Shown piece by piece: positions 36,201-47,177 of a DNA stretch of 64,000 bases. Both the position numbers and the translations under genes were made by a program. The notes under the pieces were generated by a model. The model did not search any database, was not told where the DNA came from, and saw only the letters and a program-made list of their open reading frames with translations. The DNA lies in NCBI RefSeq assembly GCF_001625305.1, contig NW_017802802.1:136733-200732 (forward strand), given 5' to 3'. This stretch comes from Branchiostoma belcheri (taxonomy: Eukaryota > Chordata > Leptocardii > Amphioxiformes > Branchiostomatidae). Position 1 is the stretch's first letter. Every line of letters starts with the position of its first letter.

Positions 36201-39200
36201 ACCATGCTGGGGACATGTAGCCAATGAAGCTGCCCAGGCACGGTAACATGAAAGGGGCCAGCGACGACGTTGTTATTGTACCGGTGAGGCAAATCTCTGA
36301 GACTATGCCAAAGATGAAGCCTAGCCCCACACCAACAGCTATGCCTGACAGCTGGGCTTCCAGATTACCGGTATATACAACTCTCCTGTCGTGTGACTGC
36401 ATAGTTATACAAACACTTGCTATACAGGCTATGCACAAAACAGAAAAACCACATACCATTGAAACCATGTCAAATTTGGCCCACACCTTACGACACATTT
36501 CTTTCACTTCTGATATGTACTTGATGTATCCTTCCTTTGCTCTCTTCAGAGCTGCTAGAGCATCGTCTATGGATGCTTCTCCATTTATCGCTGTTTGATA
36601 TGCGTTGTCAATTTCTGTGAGCTGTTTTTGTAATTTACTGACCACATCCTTGGGTAGGTCTTCGCCCAATCTTGCATATACCTCCAGATACTTTTTGATC
36701 TGGAATGCGTTTATTCTCAAGGCTTCAACTCCTGTGATGTTTTGTGCCCAGTCTGTGTTTGTTTGGTTTTTGGTAGTAGAGAAGGCGAGGAAGAGTTGAG
36801 GGATGACCATGCCCAGGTTGGAGAAGGGGATGGGAAGACCCAGGAGGAGAGACAAAGTTGGCACAAAGTCGATCTGCGACACAGCTTGGTCCTCCTGGAG
36901 ACAAAGGAAAACATCTTCCATCAAAGTGTATGGTGAATTATTAATGGAAACAATACATTGCCTGCCTACTATGGGTTATTGGTGCAGATAGAATTGGAAC
37001 TGCACAAGTATCTCTGATGTCTACCTATGCTGCACCAAACTCTACCTGCACCTAATCTGTACCAGATCAAGTACATGTAATATATTGCTAGTTACAGGAG
37101 TTAACGGCAACAATGTAGATATAGCATACAATGCATACCTGTTGGTGTAACGCCCCCTGGAGAAGTTTGGCGGGACTGTACATGAAGAGAGCTGCTCCCA
37201 CCTCGTCTGTGCTGTCTCCACCGTGATCTCCAGTCCTGGTCATGCCGTGGTCCCCCATCACAAACAGCACTGTGTCCTCTGTCAGCTTGGACACTACAGA
37301 CCTGAACAGGGCAAGCAGTGTTGTTTATACATTAGTTAATCTAACCAGTACAATAACGATCTGATACTAGCGATAGTGAGAAAATGTTATAAAACTGACT
37401 GTAAAAACAAAAATTGTACCTGTACACATGGCTGCAGAAATTCTGATACATGTGAATAGAAATAAAAACTACAGTCAAACCTGTCCAAGCCGGCCACCCA
37501 GGGGACCAAATAGAAAAGTGGTCCTTGGACAGGTGGTCTCCTTGAGGAGGGTCGCCTCACAACGTGAATGAGACATAAATTGGTTTCCAAGTCGAGATGT
37601 TTTAAGGTCAAATGTTGTAAGCATCTTCAGTTCTGTGGTGAATGCATGTGGGGAGGGTGACACATGGAACAAATGTTTACGTCAAACAAAAACATAATTC
37701 AGCAGTCGAGACAAACTGGCTGGTTTCTCCATGATTTCTCTTTAGTAATCATCAATAATCAACATCATCAAAAATGATATGGTCACCATCGGCAGGTATT
37801 GGGCCCTGAATGGACCTAACTCAGGACGGTCATCACGTTGGCCAGGTGGTCACCGTGGACAGGTTGCTTTATGCTTGCATCATTGGGGAAAATTTGGGGG
37901 ACCGAGAAAAGCGGTCACCATGGCCAGGTGGCCACCTTGACAGGTTTGACTGTACTTGCAGGATTAATCATGTTGCCTGACAGACATTAGCCTTCTTGCC
38001 CCAGGGTTCTGAGGGGTCCCATGTCTAAAGGTGTGAATGCGTGGACAGACAGATTTGGAAAAGGATAACTCAAAAGACAAAACCAAGGAGGTTATATCAA
38101 TTGCAACAGTGGTTTCTCCCAGACCTGATGACCCCATCCATCTGTGTAAGTTTCTCCCCCATGGCGGGATGGTAGGGTCCGAACCTGTGACCCACATGGT
38201 CCACCCCCAGGAAGTGACCTATCAGAACATCCCATTCCCCCTCCTCCTTCTCCATCTCCGGTACCAGGTGTTCCATGACGCCGTTGTCCACTGTGTGAAG
38301 GTCTTTAACGTTGAAGGAGGGGAAGGGATACACCTGTACAAGATAGACAAAACCATTGACAAATTTGAACACACATGAACAAATTGCACCCCATAAACAA
38401 ATGGGAAGAAAAAGAGACTGATCATACTCCTAGTTTCATTTCCAGCAACACAGAATCAACATGTCTTTCTTTTTTAATAATTCTGTCCTTTTCTACACAC
38501 ATATTTCAAAGCAGAGCTAAGCTAAAGCACCATCAAAAAAAGTAATCTTCATCTATTTTCGTCTTTTCAAAAACCAGTGTATCTAGAGGTCAGTTAAACC
38601 AATGAGGTTAAAAGGCATCTATTATAGAAAACGTAAGGATTTAGCCTTCAGTTCCAAATATCACATAGAAGTAAAAGTCTAAGCAAAGCCGAAAGACGCT
38701 GTTAAACTAAAATTGTAGTAAAAAGACAGGAATACCTTGTGAAAGTGTTTGGGGTACAGGCCTGTCCAGGTATCGTCGCCCATGAAGATGACTTTCCTGT
38801 CTCCTCCGGCCAGCTGGTGGATGACGTTGTCCTCCGTCACCTCGGAGCTGGCGAAGTTGCTGCTGACGTCGATGAAGGTGGGGAGGCTGCCGGTGGTCAG
38901 GCCCTTCAACCGCTGCATGGTGGTGGTGGGAGGGTCGGCCAGGAACTTGAAGAGCGCGGCGCTCTCCGGGCGAGACGTCAGGAGCTCGTGCAGGACGGGT
39001 AACTTGTTCTGAAAAGGCAGGGCGACTCCGGGCGCCAGAGAGGTGTTATACGTCGCGAAGTCGTACCTCAGCGCGTCGACGATTAGGATGATGGCTTTTT
39101 TGAAGTGGCGGTTCGCCCAGCAGCCCTTCTTTTGCGTTTCTCCCTCTTCTTCGCCCGCCCCTCCCCCTTCGATGGGCGACTCCTCGCACGAGCTCTTCAC

Positions 39201-39311
39201 GGGGACTTCCAGGCGGTTTAGGAGAAAACCCTTGGTGAACAGGGTGATCCCTACGACAGAAAGGGCCACCGTCCATAACAGTAATCCGAACGTTTTCAAT
39301 CCGAGACCCAT
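33241..39311 (-). CDS. PIGO: GPI ethanolamine phosphate transferase 3 (PIG-O)
   Basis: This ER multi-pass enzyme adds ethanolamine phosphate to the third mannose of the GPI anchor precursor, the link later joined to protein. Seven exons: 39311-38736, 38333-38125, 37301-37139, 36894-35079, 34618-34415, 34058-33859 and 33444-33241. They total 3372 bases, all in phase, for 1123 residues (human about 1090). An N-terminal signal anchor is followed by an alkaline-phosphatase-type lumenal domain: [31 protein letters not shown] with the nucleophile Thr, [21 protein letters not shown] and [15 protein letters not shown]. Metal-site residues are all present. The C-terminal half is a long run of membrane spans, mostly in one unusually large 1.8-kb exon. 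It reads as an intact, functional gene. Confidence 0.95.
37470..37954. mobile_element. TIR element with TA flanks, in a PIG-O intron
   Basis: The left end TACAGTCAAACCTGTC (37470-37485) and right end GACAGGTTTGACTGTA (37939-37954) are perfect inverted repeats. The inner parts share GGTCACC and GGCCACC blocks. An outer TA with CAGT termini suggests a Tc1/mariner-like MITE. There is no ORF of note. Confidence 0.7.
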
Positions 39312-39374
39312 CTTGTCTTTAGAACCGTCAAAAAATCGTCCATGATTCTGAATCAGCTCTGGCGAGAAAAATTG

Positions 39375-39400
39375 TTACGGGCGCAGCCATCTTGGTTGTG
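39375..39400 (-). promoter_or_regulatory. YY1-like start-site motif upstream of PIG-O
   Basis: On the minus strand CAAGATGGCTGCGCCC lies about 70 bp upstream of the PIG-O ATG. AAGATGGC is the core of a common metazoan core-promoter/YY1 motif at housekeeping genes. Function is inferred. Confidence 0.4.
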
Positions 39401-40166
39401 AGACTAAAGGCATTATGGGAAAGGAAGGGTCCATTCACCACCACAGGGGCGGTGAATTATGATCTCAAATTTTACATGTTTATTTGCCATGTCGAAAGAA
39501 CACACAATTTCGTGAGATCATTACATTTCTAGATATGGTGACTAGGAACAGCAAATATCATAACATGAAAACTATATCTGTAACTACGGTACAAAATACC
39601 ACGTCTACTGTGGCCATGCATGTTACAATGTCCAGAGAGTGGTCCAGAGGTTAAATATCTGCACCACGTAAGAAGCCGGCGTATGATTCTATGAATGAGC
39701 GGGATGACAAAAAAATAAACTTTTCACCTTCCATATTTAGGTAACACTACACAGAGTCACCCCAGACTTTGGAAAGCCATTGGCCAATAGCCACAGTGTC
39801 ACGTTATCGATATCGATTAGGCCATTAGGCTGACATTTGTTAACGTTAGTTATTGGACGATATTAGCACCAAATATGCTACTTCTCAGTCAGGAGTACTT
39901 AATAGTAATGTTGATGCATACAGCGTGCTAGTATATAATATAATTGTCACTTTATACAAGATTAAGTTACTGCATGTATACGATCTACGACACATTTCAC
40001 GACAACAATTGATTTGTTTTATAATGATCCTCTTCATCAGCACTACTATTAAAAAGTGACTTTTGCGTCCAAATGAATCTGTGCTCATCTGCATTGTATA
40101 ATCTAAACGGTCAGCTTGTTACAGTCTGCATACAAATTGCTCGCTCTCACGTCATCGAAACCTTCT

Positions 40167-40200
40167 TTTTTACGTTTGCCGCCATGCGGCGGCAAACGTA
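40167..40200. repeat. Perfect palindrome, 15-bp stem
   Basis: TTTACGTTTGCCGCC, then ATGC, then GGCGGCAAACGTAAA. The half site GGCGGCAAACGTC recurs at about 42102. The origin is unknown. Confidence 0.6.
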
Positions 40201-40753
40201 AACATACGAAAACAATGCTTCCATCAACCCTTCGTTGGGTGAACATTTTCGTTTGGGTGTTGCATTCAATGTTTATCTATTATGTTCGCACTTTTTATTG
40301 TGGGATGGACCTACCAGATCACATAAACGCAATTCTTATATGACAAAGTTATCAAAAATTAGACTTGAATTGTCTAAAAAATAATTAATCTGTACTACTG
40401 TATGCCCAAAGTGATTCTCAGAAGATTATAAAAATTGACATAATGGCCTTGATGAATGAATCGCATAAATTATGTTAATGTAGATGACAAGTAAAACATT
40501 TGCGCTCGCGCAACGTCTGTAATTAGTGGACAAATATTCCAACAACGATGTTTTAATTGTGGTCCACTACATTGTTGCTAAGTTTCCACACTAAAGAAAC
40601 TTTTAAAGTACCCTTTTGCCGAAATATACGCCCTTGGCTGTGAAGAGAGAGAGTATCCGGCCCACCGCCATATTTACTAACCGGAAGATGTACTATTTCA
40701 CTACATCGCTAGATGTCGCTGTTCATGTTGCTCTTGGAAGCCCCCGGATGTAC

Positions 40754-40967
40754 TAGAGGGCATGTATGGGGGTGATAGTGATTACGGATTACGCAAAATT
40801 TTCGCCACCGATTACGAATTAAGTAAAATTCTCAGAGCTATTAAAACTTTATGCATTAAGGCTAATATAATATTACGAATTTCATTGATTTGGAGGGCGA
40901 CTGCCAACGGATTACGTAGACTTAAATGGTCCGATTACGCCTCAGGAAAGAGGGCATGCAGGCTCCT
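40754..40967. repeat. GATTACG repeat element, copy B
   Basis: Several GATTACG(N)AATTAAGTAAAATT-like units lie between a left edge AGAGGGCATGTATGG and a right edge GGGCATGCAGGCTCCT, which are loosely inverted. It is the same family as 59756-60028 but more diverged. Confidence 0.5.
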
Positions 40968-41744
40968 ACAACGAGCATTCCAGCTCTCAGGTACGTACCG
41001 TGCCTCAGTATTTACGCCATATAAATTAAAAAAAATATCAGCAATGTTATGAGTATTAGTCATAGAGTTACAGGAAAATAGTATAGCTAAAAGTACCATG
41101 GGCAAGGGTGATCAATCTAATTGTGCTTTGACGCGCTGTTTAACAATATTTAGTAGTCAAACTGACTGCCCCCCTCCTCTTTGGATTTACAAATGCGTCT
41201 AACAATCTCTTTTCGGTATGATCAAATTATGCAAGGCTAAGTTTCTTGCTTTAATATTAAAATTAATTACCGGCAGATGCTTGCCAATCTTAAAGTTTGT
41301 TCTCTGGAGTGTTTCTACCGTATCGCCTTAATATTTTGTATTGTTGCATAAATTATTATTTTCTTTCTTACAAATTTTCGCTGTCAGTGGGGGGGGCGGG
41401 TTCAGGCTTTTCTATTCGTCGCCAGTATTTTGTTGCAAAAACTTTGAGCTTTCAAGCTATTCGGTTCACACGTAAATCTTTCCTGGTATCAAACATATCT
41501 CAATTTCATCAAGAAATTTGAGTGTACTCAGAAACCTAAGAATTGTTCATCAATATGGCAACATATAGAAGCTCTCTCAGTAGTATATGGGTAATTTTGA
41601 AGACTTTGATGTGTTCTTTTAGCAACGAGAACTCAATATTTATGTGCACAGTTGCAAATTTTATGTTGAAACAAATTATTTGTCATCTCTTTCAGATGTG
41701 TCTTTGGCATTTGGATACCACAAAGCAATCAACCTATGCCACCA

Positions 41745-41825
41745 TTCACTCAATACCAGCCTGTGTCACCGTGCACTCAATACCAGCCTGTGCCACCGTG
41801 CACTCAATACTAATGTGCCATTGTG
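41745..41825 (+). repeat. Minisatellite, about 29-bp unit, three copies
   Basis: CACTCAATACCAGCCTGTG recurs twice and then in a truncated form, CACTCAATACTAATGTGCC, joined by TCACCGTG. It lies inside an ORF, which it keeps open, but no protein signal is seen. Confidence 0.6.
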
Positions 41826-42643
41826 CAGAACTTGCAGATTGTATACTGGATGAGTCCATGTCTCACGAGTGAATTATTAAAACCAGAAACTGTATCTTGC
41901 CCTGAAACCAAATATTCAATAAACAATCTGAACACATACATTTAGAATCTGTGTATACTTGTGTCACATTTCTTACATATAAGCCATTAATTGCCTTTGC
42001 CCACAATGTGTGAAGCTATACTATCAGGAAAAAAAAAGGTAACAACATTTTCAGTGAAACTAGCAGAGGTGGCATGTGATTTTCTTGTGCAAAAGTACAA
42101 TGGCGGCAAACGTCAGCTTTTGTAAAAGCACTTGTTTTTAGTGTCCCGGATTACGAAACTGGGATTCCCACAGAAAAGTCCCCGTTTCGGATGAAATGCT
42201 TCCCGTTTTATTTTGTATTTGACTTCTCGGAACTAACGGGCAGAGATTTTGACGCCGACTCTTCTTGGGCCGATTAAGAAACAATTCACAGTGTACCCAA
42301 TTTGGTCCACCTTACGTAACGTTCCACTACATGATCGCCCATCCGTCATTGAAAATAGAAATTGTTGCCTGAGCAGTGCACGCCCGCGCACGCCCTGGCA
42401 AACCAGAAGGTAAGGTGTCAATTATTATCAACTATCGTTTCCAAGATGGTGTGAATATAACGTTTCTTACGCGGGAACGTTTTGATTTTGTTTTTCTTAC
42501 ATCCACGGTCCATTTTTTTTACCTTGGTCATGACCGTATAGAATGCGTATTGCGAAAGTGAAAGCAGACTCAATGCACTTCTCCTTTCACATTCTGAGTC
42601 ACGACGTCATCATGATTGTGAACCTTTTTTACAGCCTTGCGCT

Positions 42644-44794
42644 ATGAGCGAAGAAGAGACTACTAGTATCCTCTACAGAAGAGGCGATGAGTCACCGTAA
42701 GTATAGACATTCAATGTGAGAATTTCACAACTGCATGAAAACTAATAAGGGTCATGAATTATAATTTAGAATGCATTCTATGTATGTATGGCCTATGTAC
42801 GTAAGAATGAATTATCCACTAGAGCTTTAAAGTAGATGGCTATTTTCCTTAGATGCATTTATGTGCTAAAACAGCCTTCAAGTACGAAGAGATCAAACTT
42901 TGTAACACTAAGGCGCTTGCAACCACGTACATAATTACGTCATTACGCCAAAATAATTAAGCATGACTTCTACATTCACGGTACTTACCTGGTCAAAATG
43001 CAGTGCAGGCTTTATATGCCAGCGATTTTTTTATGGAACCCAGCTGTGTATAAATGCCACGAAAGAAGTGTTATAAAATTTTGCAATGGGCTACCGTATG
43101 TGCTAAAGTCTTACGTTTCGTGTTAGTCTCTCATTTGCCTCCATGTTTGGTTGTTTTTAATCCAGATCACATGGCTTTGACTTTCAAGAAGAACTTGGAT
43201 CATCGAGGTCGGAGACACCGGTGGGGTCGGTGTTCTCATAGCCGGTGTGTACACAATGTCTTGCTGGCTGGGGTTAACTGATGACCCCCAACTGTCGAAC
43301 AGCCGTCCGCTACGAGCGCGATCCCGTCAGTCAAGTTTTCTCAAGACCACCGTAAAGGGGGTAACGTCGGCTTGTAAGAAACTCTGGATAGCATTTTGGC
43401 CTTTTATTGGCGTCTGGTGGTTAGCGTTCTCCTCTGTAGTTCAGATTAATTGTCTGTGGGAAGAAAGTGGTAAAGACAATATTAATGCTACATGGTCAGA
43501 AGAAGAGTATAATGAACCCCCCCAACACACTACTGGGTTGGAAACTACAGACCCCATGGTCAGTTGGAGATGGTCTCATTGCCACCAGCCCCACAAGGTG
43601 CAGAAAGCTCTAGCTTATGCTCTCATCATCGGCCTGTACAAACTTGCGCCAGGCATACTGATCATTCGCTGGTGCTATCAAATCAACTTGCGAGATTTGC
43701 TTAAAGGCAAAATCAATCAGGACGTAGTTTACGACAAACGATATCTACTTGCATTGTACGTCATTCTATGGGCTAGTTCCATCCTGATCAACTTCAGCAT
43801 CAAGTGCGCATCGTGTGAGCAGTTTTTTACCTTACGATGGACGATCAGCTATTTCTCTCACCATCAGTACGTCGTGCCACATGCCATCTGTGCTTTCGTT
43901 TCCCTGCCATTCTACGCAATAATCTATTTTCCTTCGTTCTTTTGCTGTTGGCACGTAATCGATTTGACGAATGCTTTAGTCTCCTTGGCCGCAGACACCA
44001 AGAATCTAGCTGACTCTGTAGCAATAAACAACGATGACGAACCTGACCGCATTCTCAGTAAAGTATTTGACAGAATCAAAGAACAAAGCTGGTCCCGCCA
44101 TGCTGGCATTGGAAAAGAGGTTGAATTTTTCACCAAGCTCACGATGTTTGTAGGGGCGATTGTCGGCTTCGCGTTTTCGAATATTTATGTTTCGTCAAAA
44201 CTCTCCAATTTCATGGAGTGGGCGCATCATGTAAGTCAGCTGCTGTATCTTGCAGTCGCCTGTATGACTCCGTTCTTTTACGTCGCTTCAGGAGTTAAGA
44301 AGTTACACGAAGCTCATGAAATCTTCGTTTGCCAAGCTAGAAGGGCACAAGTGGAAAAATTGTGTAAGAGTAGTACAAATGCCGCAGTCCCATTGGAGTG
44401 GGAAAAATGGAGCGTGATCATTGACACCATGCGTGAAAGGGTGGTCAGTATTGTGAACACAGAAAAAGAGCAATGTTGGACGGCGTTTGCAACAATGGGT
44501 GCGATTTTGTGGCATCTTCTTGGCCATTTGAACAAGTTTGATGACGCCCCAAAGGGAATTATCGAGACTGAACGATTTGCTCTGACGTACATGATTTCCT
44601 TCACGCTCATTCTTGTGATCCTGACCGTACTTGCAGTAATTTTTGGCTTTGACATGGTCCCACAGTTTGTGAAGGCCGGTAACAGGCAAGGGCATCTCAG
44701 AGTTATTCTGTGTTCCTTCCCGGTAGGCGGCGTCGCTCTTGCGGTCGTGTATTTGCCATGGCATTACTTGAAATACATTACCTGTAAGTTGTAA
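42644..44794 (+). CDS. Multi-pass membrane protein of unrecognised family
   Basis: Two coding exons: 42644-42696 (MSEEETTSILYRRGDESP) and 43189-44794. They join in phase 2 for 552 residues. The acceptor at 43187-43188 is chosen because the nearer-consensus AG at 43165 leads to a stop. Hydrophobic spans lie near residues 83-103, 158-178, 203-222, 246-270, 333-352, 366-388, 447-457 (weak), 482-503 and 523-545. NATW lies between the first two spans, so that loop is probably lumenal or extracellular and the N-terminus cytosolic. A charged loop of about 60 residues follows span 4. I do not recognise the family. An inverted seven-span, gustatory-receptor-like fold is one weak guess from topology alone. 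A 5' UTR exon probably ends at about 42410. A gutted paralogue lies downstream. Confidence 0.75.
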
Positions 44795-46615
44795 AGATAT
44801 ACCCTTTTATATACTTATCTACATACATTGGTGCATCGATCTAATCAAATTTAGTCATTGATTGGGAAACAACTTTTGAAGTTTGTATATAGAACGCAGA
44901 TGTCCGTTATATTACTTACTTATCATCAATTGTATTGACACTAAATCTATGATCATCTTAGCCCTCAAATAATGCTCAAAGGTCACTTGTAAAACCGCAT
45001 ATATTGAAGTAATTATGATGCACGTATTGCTGAGGTCCGTACGGACCCCAGTCGGACTTAGCACAGACTTCCTTTTCAATATGCATAGACTTTAATCGTG
45101 TAATTGTCTTCGAATGTGTCTTAATATTGTCTTAATATCGCCTAATGTTGTTTCATGTGCACAATGAAGAGTGTCATTGTTTTTAATGCTCTATATACTG
45201 TAATAAGGACGAAATTCGGGTATTCGCCCTTGAGAGCCTTACTGAATAAAAATTTGATTTGATTTGATTTCAATATTTAGAAACGACAGTTTATATTTAA
45301 ATGGGTCTACTCGCAGGTAACAACACTTTGCCTTGAAAAGATAAGAAATAACTTTGCATTGAAAATGCATATTTTGTATCCAATAACAACACAAGATTGT
45401 CATTGTTCAGCTGACTATGTTACACTGGTATTTTGCTGGATATGGTTGTTTGCACAAAATATTTATCCATTATTTTGTTATTCACAAGAATTGATCATTT
45501 GATGACAATATGGGCTTTGCAGTTGGAAAGTGTAAAATAATAAACGTCTTTCCGTTCAGACTACACGTTCTTGGAATACCTTAGTACACATCAATCTGCT
45601 TGATCTAAGTTGAATTACTGTGATTTTACGTTTATTGGTAATATGTTAGTTCAGTATTGTAGAAGTTTGATGCATCATTTCTGGTACCTATAAAGGCAAC
45701 TCCATGTCTCAATGCACATGTGTTTTATAAATATATCATAAGATATTTTGGTGGTAAGACATCATTCACAGATGTAGTAATACAAGGTGCATTGACAAAA
45801 CCTCATTTAATATTGTTGTCATCCTGCTGACCTTCAAACCATGATGATACCCTACAGCGTACGTGGTAAACCTACACTGTACTGTGGTCTGTGCACATTA
45901 CTCGCTCTGACTGTGGACGTCATCAACGAACTGCGACCTTTGATCATTGGTACACCTCGTCACGAAACTGGGCTTCCCCTGCATCATAACAACGCAGAAA
46001 ATTTCCCGTCAATCAGTACATATTAGCCTTTGTAGTTTACGAATACTATTTGAAACCCCTTGCCTGGATCAAGAAACAACTCTGTGTGCGCCGGCCTTCC
46101 CACCACTGAAGAGAGAAATTGTTCCCAGTCAGTGTCCCACGTATACACCCACTAGAGGTGTTTATCGAAATGGTAAGATAAATTCTGTTCAATCAACTTC
46201 CTTTCTTTTTCAAAATCGTATGACGTCGTTTCCTCACATTTTTTTGTTTCACCATTATCATTGCGGTAGTGTGTCCATGGCGGCGAACATAAGCTATTTA
46301 TGTATCCGACTAGAACAGTGAACTCTCAGACATTTACCCACCCGTGTATTTTGACGGGTGTTGATAAACATAACATTATCTTGTTATGGTCCTCCCCTGT
46401 ATCGTCATCATCATTGAACAACTAACAAAAGACTGTTTATCTATCACTATGATAGGGATAATAATGGCAGTCATACTGAAATAGATATACAGACTCTTCT
46501 AACGAAGGTGTAACATTTTATAACATTTATAATACAGATACCGGTAGCCTAAAAGTAACTTCTCCTCAAACACGACCTCATCATGATTGTAAACCTTTCT
46601 TTATAGTCTTGCACT
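44795..46615. other. Spacer between the tandem membrane-protein copies
   Basis: No intact gene is seen. It contains the 3' flank of the first copy, a LINE tail and, from about 45950, the 5' UTR-like flank of the second copy, which aligns with 42140-42420 (GAAACTGGG..TTCCC, AAGAAACAA). A matching donor, GAAATG|GTAAGA, lies at about 46172. Confidence 0.5.
45000..45275 (+). mobile_element. Truncated LINE 3' tail with (GATTT)n
   Basis: The stretch ends GTATTCGCCCTTGAGAGCCT, then TTACTGAATAAAAATTTGATTTGATTT, a typical non-LTR element end with a short-repeat tail. The segment has no counterpart in the otherwise parallel flank of the duplicate at 47.2 kb, so it was probably inserted after the duplication or lost from the other copy. 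Its AATAAA at 45245-45250 may serve the upstream gene. Confidence 0.5.
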
Positions 46616-47177
46616 ATGGGCGAAGACGAGACTATCCCCTTTAAGTTCAACAATGGTGACCATTCACCGTAAGTAAAATTTTAATTTGAGAATTTCATGA
46701 CTGTATGAAAACTAAATGCATGGATCCTATGCATTAAGAATTTCACGACTGTATGAAAACTATTACAATGGTCATGGATTTCAAAATGCATGCATTCTTA
46801 GCATTCATGCTCTATGTATGGACAAATTATCACTAATAATAGAACTCAAAAGTTACCGGCTATTTTCCTTAGACGCATTTCAAGGCCCAAATAGCCTTCA
46901 TGATCATGTACTTCAGAGGTCAAGTTACGTAGACTCTCGTGACTGTAATGTGTAAACAATCACGTGTATGTGTCTATGTCTGACTTCACGCTCATTCTTG
47001 TGTTCCTGGCCGTACTTGCATGCAGTAATTTTTGGCTTTGACATGGTCCCACAGTTTGTGAAGGCCGGTAACAGGCAAGGGCATCTCAGAGTTATTCTGT
47101 GTTCCTTCCCGGTAGGTGGCGTCACTCTTGCGATCGTGTATTTGCCATGGCATTACTTGAATATTTGTACCAATTGA
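46616..47177 (+). pseudogene. Gutted tandem copy of the multi-pass membrane protein gene
   Basis: Exon 1 is kept whole (46616-46668, 53 bp as in the parent, MGEDETIPFKFNNGDHSP, with the GTAAGT donor). Of exon 2 only the last 65 or so codons remain (46982-47177: GFDMVPQFVKAGNRQGHLRV and PVGGVTLAIVYLPWHYL). All spans between are deleted. A 4-bp ATGC insertion lies at about 47023. No acceptor joins the two parts in an open frame that I can find. Confidence 0.8.

Larger units (their letters stand above)
39401..42643. other. Intergenic, no gene recognised
   Basis: The interval contains a perfect palindrome at 40167-40200, a GATTACG-type repeat element (40754-40967) and a three-copy minisatellite (41745-41825). 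The probable 5' UTR exon of the next gene ends at about 42410 with donor AGAAG|GTAAGG. An AATAAA near 41919 follows the 109-codon ORF at 41543-41872, which is built partly from the minisatellite and is not taken as a gene. Confidence 0.5.

Noticed and set aside
41543..41872. 109-codon plus-strand ORF
   Set aside because: Its C-terminal third is encoded by a three-copy minisatellite and the rest lacks any domain. It may be part of a non-coding transcript.
46968..47177. 69-codon ORF read as an independent small membrane protein
   Set aside because: It is the preserved tail of the parent gene at 44600-44794 with a foreign start. The surrounding alignment shows a deletion-derived pseudogene.
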